From contig JACIWY010000115.1 in the NCBI GenBank assembly GCA_014360745.1, positions 1-9,335 on the forward strand: 9,335 nucleotides of DNA, in the 5' to 3' direction. This document shows, in pieces, positions 5,855 through 9,335 of the stretch; position 1 is the first letter of the stretch; each line of letters opens with the position of its first letter. Origin of the DNA: Chloroflexota bacterium (lineage in GTDB: Bacteria > Chloroflexota > Anaerolineae > UBA1429). Under the pieces are notes generated by a model that searched no databases, was not told where the DNA came from, and saw only the letters and a list, made by a program, of their open reading frames with translations. The position numbers and the translations under genes are program-made.

Positions 5855-7177
5855 TCAGCCCTGAGGCGTGGGCTGAGCGGTGGGCGTGGGCTCGGGCAGC
5901 CCTTGGAGATCGATCAGCAAATCGCGCAAGGCACTAAAGAAGGTACCGAATCGTTCCAGTCGCGTCTCGACGTTATCCAGCGATTGTTGCACGTCTTGCA
6001 GTGTAGAATGGAGCTCCGCAATATCGCCCTCGGTCGCCTGCACGCGCTCGTCGAGCTGGTTCACCGAACGGGTCAAATTTTCCTCGAGATCGGCGACATT
6101 CCGCTGCAGCGCCTGGAGATCCGATCGCGCTGCAGCCACGTCGGCCCGCGCCGTCTGCAGATCCCCTTCGAGCTGGCCCACACGATCCCTCAAAGTCTGC
6201 AAGCGGCTGACCTCGCGCTCCAGATCGTTAGCCCGCGTCACCAGTTGGTCGATACGCTGCCAGGCCAATTCCTGGTTATTGTAGACGGTATTCAGGTTAC
6301 GACTCAGAGCGTCCACTTCCGCCCGAGGCGCAAAGTTCACCGTCCCCGACCAAATCACCGCCACCAACAACGTCAATAACACGCCGGCGATGCCCCCCAA
6401 GAGCACCAACAAGATACCGCGCCAGACGCTTGGCCTGCGTTCGACGAACTCGACCCTTGCTCCCACAGGGGGTGCCTCCTGCGCACGCTCCTCGCGCGCC
6501 CTTTGGGCAGCCGGTTGTGCTTGTTCCGGCGCCGCAGCTTCCACACCCTTGGTTTCTGCAACCATTGCTTCGCCCTCCATTTCCTCTTGCTCAACAGCTA
6601 GTGCCTCGGCCGGTTGCTCTGGCTCACCACTCACCTCTTCTCCAACATCTGCCACAGTAAGCGTGGCCTCTGCGATGGCCACAGGGCCTTCCTCAAAGGG
6701 CGCAGCCTCGGCTGCCGGCACGGCCTCCGCCGGGACCTCTGCGGGCTCGCGTTCGATCTCCTCGGTCTCTCCGGGCGGCGGAAGATCTTCGGCCTTTGGC
6801 CCCCATTCGTGCGCAGGCTCCACAGAGGGCTCGGCGGCAGGCGGCAACCGTTCGATCCAGGGCACAACGGCATCGGGGCGTTCCCTCGTAACGCCCGCCG
6901 GCAGTTCCTCCTCATCCCCTCCTCCGCGCGTCAGCTCCTGTAGGGGTTCGACCGTTATCTGATCGCGCAATCGCTCTAACAGTCGCGGCCCGATCCCACT
7001 GACCTGCACAAGTTCATCCACGGAGCGAAAAGGGCCGTGCTCCTCGCGAAACGTCACAACCCGCTGGGCCAAGCTCGGTCCAAGCCCGTTTACCGCGATC
7101 AATGCTTCGATAGAAGCCGTATTGATATTCAGCGGCCCGCCCCGTATCTGACCAGACTGTTGCAATTCATCGCTCAT
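5855..7177 (-). CDS. Membrane-anchored ComEA-like helix-hairpin-helix protein with long coiled coil
   Basis: The 440 residues have four parts. (1) Residues 15-77 are a ComEA-type double helix-hairpin-helix domain (LNINTASIEALIAVNGLG... to VSGIGPRLLERL), with both GxG hairpins (31-33, 61-63) intact, so non-specific DNA binding is plausible. (2) Residues about 85-245 are an acidic Glu/Pro/Ala-rich, probably disordered linker. (3) Residues about 254-277 are one transmembrane helix, with basic ERRPSVWRG just before it. (4) Residues about 284-415 are a long heptad-like coiled coil, ending in a Pro/Thr tail (PEPTPTAQPTPQG). There is no N-terminal signal peptide, and the basic residues before the helix predict the N-terminus inside: helix-hairpin-helix in the cytoplasm, coiled coil outside. 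In ComEA proper the anchor is N-terminal and the DNA-binding domain is outside. The ATG at 7177 has AGGAG 9 nt upstream. It lies 71 bp after a small unknown gene, probably co-transcribed. The role is unknown; the domain call is secure. Confidence 0.9.
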   Translation of the reverse strand: MSDELQQSGQIRGGPLNINTASIEALIAVNGLGPSLAQRVVTFREEHGPFRSVDELVQVSGIGPRLLERLRDQITVEPLQELTRGGGDEEELPAGVTRERPDAVVPWIERLPPAAEPSVEPAHEWGPKAEDLPPPGETEEIEREPAEVPAEAVPAAEAAPFEEGPVAIAEATLTVADVGEEVSGEPEQPAEALAVEQEEMEGEAMVAETKGVEAAAPEQAQPAAQRAREERAQEAPPVGARVEFVERRPSVWRGILLVLLGGIAGVLLTLLVAVIWSGTVNFAPRAEVDALSRNLNTVYNNQELAWQRIDQLVTRANDLEREVSRLQTLRDRVGQLEGDLQTARADVAAARSDLQALQRNVADLEENLTRSVNQLDERVQATEGDIAELHSTLQDVQQSLDNVETRLERFGTFFSALRDLLIDLQGLPEPTPTAQPTPQG

Positions 7178-7186
7178 CTTATCTGT

Positions 7187-7191
7187 CTCCT
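7187..7191 (-). promoter_or_regulatory. Ribosome binding site of the helix-hairpin-helix protein gene
   Basis: AGGAG (minus strand) within GAAAGGAGACAG, 9 nt before the ATG at 7177. It supports this start and hence the absence of an N-terminal signal peptide, which matters for the predicted topology. Confidence 0.7.
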
Positions 7192-7248
7192 TTCGCCATC
7201 GAGCTTCCGCCCTCCATTGGGCACCGATTCGTTACGCGCTTTCACCGA

Positions 7249-7497
7249 CTATCCTATCTGTGAGATAAATCGCCGCACTTGATAATCCCACTCTCGGGTT
7301 TCTATTTCCACCGCCGAACCTTCGTCCTCAACGGGCAAAGCCCCAACCGCCACGTGTCCGCCTCCACCCTGCAAGAGCACATATTCCTCGGTCTGCTGGA
7401 TTACTTGCAAGCCAAGGCCGCTCGGCCCAAAGAAAGCCGCTGCCCGCTTCAGCACCTTTTCCGGCTTCATCTTGGTGCGCACGCCATAACTAGCCAT
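7249..7497 (-). CDS. Small conserved-looking protein of unknown function (82 aa)
   Basis: I do not recognise this protein. It has a basic N-terminal helix-like stretch (MKPEKVLKRAAAFF, residues 10-23), a glycine-rich turn (QGGGGHVAVGAL, about 43-54) between probable beta strands, an acidic segment (VEDEGSAVEIE) and an amphipathic C-terminal stretch (WDYQVRRFISQIG). No signal peptide, membrane segment or cysteine is present. It is likely a real gene: AGGAGG lies 4 nt before the ATG at 7497, a TATAAT box lies about 65 bp upstream, and it fills the gap between two minus-strand genes with normal composition. It follows the deacetylase gene (114-bp gap) and precedes the helix-hairpin-helix gene (71-bp gap), with no clear promoter in the second gap. 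It may therefore work with the latter; that is inference from position only. Confidence 0.7.
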   Translation of the reverse strand: MASYGVRTKMKPEKVLKRAAAFFGPSGLGLQVIQQTEEYVLLQGGGGHVAVGALPVEDEGSAVEIETREWDYQVRRFISQIG

Positions 7498-7560
7498 ACG
7501 CCCTCCTACAAAACGAGTTCACTTCCGGCTTTTCACACAAGCAGCGCCACACCTTGGCCC

Positions 7561-7566
7561 ATTATA
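7561..7566 (-). promoter_or_regulatory. Perfect -10 box (TATAAT) upstream of the 82-aa gene
   Basis: On the minus strand TATAAT is at 7566-7561. The hexamer 17 bp upstream is TGGATG (three of six to consensus), so the -35 element is weak. Transcription would start near 7554, giving a leader of about 55 nt ending in AGGAGGGCGT before the ATG. It would allow the 82-aa and helix-hairpin-helix genes to be expressed apart from the deacetylase gene. Confidence 0.5.
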
Positions 7567-7611
7567 TCGCGGAACACTCGATACATCCACCAACTCCCGT
7601 AGAATTCCCCT

Positions 7612-8640
7612 TTACTCATCCAAACGATGAAATCGCGCCACGCGCCGGATGATCCCCTGCACATCCACTTCCGGTTCCCTCGCTGGCCCCAAGGGATCTT
7701 GATACGGGCGCCCCAACAATTCGCTCACCGTGCCCGCCACCGAATGAGCCAATGCTTGCAAATGGTAGCCGCCTTCTAAAACAAAGACGGCGCGCCCCGC
7801 GCAAAGGCGTTGCGCTGCATATTGCAAGAGCGATGCTACCCGCCGATATCCCTCGACCGACAGGAGCATCCAGGCCAACGGATCGGCCCAATGTCCATCG
7901 AACCCGCTTGAGATCAAGATCAGCTCCGGGCCAAAACGCTCCAAGGCGGGGACCACGATCCTTTCATATATCTGTGCAAACCCCTTATCTCCTGTGTTAG
8001 GGGGCAAAGGCACATTGATACATGTCCCTTCTCCTTCCCCCACACCCGTCTCACGCCAATGCCCCGTCCCAGGATAATAAGGGTATTGATGCGTCGAGAT
8101 ATACAACACTCGAGCATCACCACCCACGATATCTTGGGTGCCATTGCCATGGTGCACGTCATAATCGACAATAGCCACCCGCGATACCCCCCCTTGCTCT
8201 AGCGCCCATGCCGCTGCCACGGCGACGTTATTGAATAGGCAAAATCCCATCGAGCGCTCTCGCGTCGCATGGTGGCCGGGGGGGCGCACAAAGACAAAAG
8301 CCATCGTCACCGCACCAGTCAACACAGCGCGTGTCGCCGATATGGTTCCCCCGGCTGCCCGGGCGGCCGCTTCATACGAATCGGCACTTACCACCGTATC
8401 CAGATCGATATATCCCCCTCCACTTTCGGCCAGATTGCGCACGCGGTCGATCATCGCCGGCGAGTGCACGCGCGCTAAATCGCGCAGTGTCGCCGCTTCG
8501 GGCGGTAGAGGGCACATCTCGGCCAATAATCCACTCCCCTTCAGATGCTCCATCAGGCCTATCAGCCTTTGAGCGCTCTCCGGATGATCTCCCGTATCAT
8601 GCTTCAAACACACGGGATCGAACATATAGCCAAGAGACAC
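7612..8640 (-). CDS. Histone deacetylase / AcuC-like zinc amidohydrolase
   Basis: The family removes acetyl (or other acyl) groups from lysines or polyamines using an active-site zinc. The 342 residues match the bacterial class II-like members. Key motifs are YMFDPVCLKHDTGDHPE (residues 5-21), VRPPGHHATRERSMGFCLFN (catalytic His123-His124), VDYDVHHGNGTQ (zinc ligands Asp161 and His163), SSGFDGHWADPL (zinc ligand Asp248) and LEGGYHLQAL (Tyr292, the transition-state tyrosine). All are present, so an active enzyme is expected. There is no signal peptide, so it is cytoplasmic. The start is GTG at 8640; an in-frame ATG at 8625 would trim five residues. It lies 41 bp after the oligoendopeptidase gene and may share its transcript. 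The sequence does not tell protein, acetoin-pathway and acetylpolyamine substrates apart. Confidence 0.93.
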   Translation of the reverse strand: MSLGYMFDPVCLKHDTGDHPESAQRLIGLMEHLKGSGLLAEMCPLPPEAATLRDLARVHSPAMIDRVRNLAESGGGYIDLDTVVSADSYEAAARAAGGTISATRAVLTGAVTMAFVFVRPPGHHATRERSMGFCLFNNVAVAAAWALEQGGVSRVAIVDYDVHHGNGTQDIVGGDARVLYISTHQYPYYPGTGHWRETGVGEGEGTCINVPLPPNTGDKGFAQIYERIVVPALERFGPELILISSGFDGHWADPLAWMLLSVEGYRRVASLLQYAAQRLCAGRAVFVLEGGYHLQALAHSVAGTVSELLGRPYQDPLGPAREPEVDVQGIIRRVARFHRLDE

Positions 8641-8681
8641 CTCTCACCCCCACCCAATAAAAACTCGGCCCAGGCCCAACC

Positions 8682-9335
8682 TCAACCCACGAGGCGCTCG
8701 AGCTCGGACACAAGCTCCTCAAACTCAGCCATCGCCGCCGCCACGGGCGCCGGCGTCGTCAGGTCAACGCCAGCCTCGGCCAACAACGCCAGCGGATAAT
8801 CGCTCCCTCCCTTCGAAAGAAGGCACAGATAGCGCCGTACCGCCGGTTCTCCTTCTTCCAAAATCGCCCGTGTCAGGGCGATAGCCGCAGCCATCCCCGT
8901 GGCGTATTTGTACACATAGAAATTGTAGAAAAAGTGATCGATCCGCGACCACTCCCAGGCAATCGGTCTATCCTCTTCGTCAAAGGCTACGCTCTCTCCA
9001 AAGTAAAGCTGTACCAGACGATAATAAGTCTCGTCTAACCACTCGACGGTCAACGGCTCCTCTCGTTCCGCCCGTTCGTGAATCATCTTTTCGAATTCGG
9101 CAAACATGGTTTGGCGGAACAAGGTGGCCCGAAAACTATCTAAATAGCGATCGATGAGATAGGCGCGCAGCGCCCTGCCTTCCTCGGAAGGCCGTGAACT
9201 GGCACAACGGATCAAATAATGGTGCAGAAGCGTTTCGTTAGCCGTCGAGGCGACCTCGGCCACCAGAATGCGATAATCCGCTAGATGATAAGGCTGAGCA
9301 TGGTTTGAGTACCAGCTATGCATCGAATGCCCCAG
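8682..9335 (-). CDS. pepF: Oligoendopeptidase F / M3 family zinc peptidase (C-terminal part only)
   Basis: The right edge cuts this gene; 217 C-terminal residues are present. The first codons read LGHSMHSWYS, the second half of the M3 motif HExGHSMH, so the cut falls inside the HExxH zinc motif and one zinc His plus the catalytic Glu lie outside. The third zinc ligand is the Glu of LVAEVASTANE. The C-terminal hallmark FFYNFYVYKYATGMAAA, a substrate-side Tyr-rich helix of PepF proteins, is also present. Family members are cytoplasmic enzymes that degrade peptides of roughly 6-20 residues. The internal ATG at 9323 is not the start, because the frame is open to the edge and conserved upstream of it. 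The gene precedes the deacetylase gene by 41 bp on the same strand. Nothing visible is damaged. Confidence 0.94.
   Translation of the reverse strand: MGHSMHSWYSNHAQPYHLADYRILVAEVASTANETLLHHYLIRCASSRPSEEGRALRAYLIDRYLDSFRATLFRQTMFAEFEKMIHERAEREEPLTVEWLDETYYRLVQLYFGESVAFDEEDRPIAWEWSRIDHFFYNFYVYKYATGMAAAIALTRAILEEGEPAVRRYLCLLSKGGSDYPLALLAEAGVDLTTPAPVAAAMAEFEELVSELERLVG

Noticed and set aside
5860..5900. Short direct repeats (GTGGGCTGAGCGGTGGGCGTGGGCT)-like
   Set aside because: These encode the Pro/Thr tail of the helix-hairpin-helix protein; low-complexity coding, not a separate element.
6390..6962. 190-codon open frame on the plus strand, rich in Ser/Gly/Ala
   Set aside because: It is antisense to the acidic linker of the helix-hairpin-helix protein, and its composition is the mirror of the Glu/Pro/Ala codons.
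8655..8690. Terminator or promoter in the oligoendopeptidase-deacetylase gap
   Set aside because: A TTTTT run and a weak TTGAGG-17-TTTTAT pair exist, but the GC-rich part before the T-run gives no stem with a workable loop and the hexamers are poor. The gap is best left as an intra-operon spacer.
1..9335. tRNA, rRNA, CRISPR, IS element or defence system
   Set aside because: No matching sequence structure or protein family is visible; nearly all of the window is covered by recognisable or well-signalled genes.

Overview
The window reads as ordinary bacterial chromosome: densely packed, fairly high GC (roughly 55-60% by eye), short intergenic gaps, Shine-Dalgarno sequences and sigma-A-type promoters. 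The gene set and style suggest a Chloroflexota (Anaerolineae-like) bacterium. The clues are a short gyrase B without the proteobacterial insertion, folate-dependent TrmFO, a SAM hydroxide adenosyltransferase, an AcuC-like deacetylase, and a Pro/Thr-rich tail on a helix-hairpin-helix membrane protein. No single marker proves this, so the placement is a moderate-confidence inference. I see no rRNA, tRNA, CRISPR array, IS element or phage gene.

Left block (positions 1-4859, minus strand). A compact four-gene run starts at 4859: a multi-pass membrane protein of unknown function, gyrB (5-nt gap), trmFO (8-nt overlap with gyrB) and an exported M28/glutaminyl-cyclase-like metallopeptidase (TGATG overlap with trmFO), which runs off the left edge. 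The overlaps imply one transcript with translational coupling. A good promoter lies just upstream of the membrane protein (TAGACA-16-TAGAAT).

Centre (4860-5029). A 170-bp divergent control region separates this operon from a plus-strand SAM hydroxide adenosyltransferase gene (5030-5821). It holds two back-to-back promoters, a perfect 14-bp palindrome between them, an inverted repeat around the -10 box of the gyrB-operon promoter, and an exact GAAC-N4-GTTC element (the form of the Gram-positive LexA/DinR box) at the start of the SAM hydrolase transcript.

Right block (5855-9335, minus strand). In transcription order this contains the 3' part of an oligoendopeptidase F gene (cut at the right edge inside its zinc motif), a histone-deacetylase-family amidohydrolase, an 82-residue protein I do not recognise with its own TATAAT, and a 440-residue protein. 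The last has an N-terminal ComEA-like double helix-hairpin-helix, a long acidic Pro/Glu/Ala linker, one transmembrane helix and a long coiled coil. It converges on the SAM hydrolase gene, and a 12-bp-stem hairpin sits at the junction.

Most of the window is housekeeping: DNA supercoiling, tRNA m5U54 methylation, peptide turnover, deacetylation. The items most worth a second look are the helix-hairpin-helix/coiled-coil membrane protein, whose predicted topology is inverted relative to ComEA, the divergent control region with its LexA-like box, and the altered metal-site residues of the M28 protein.
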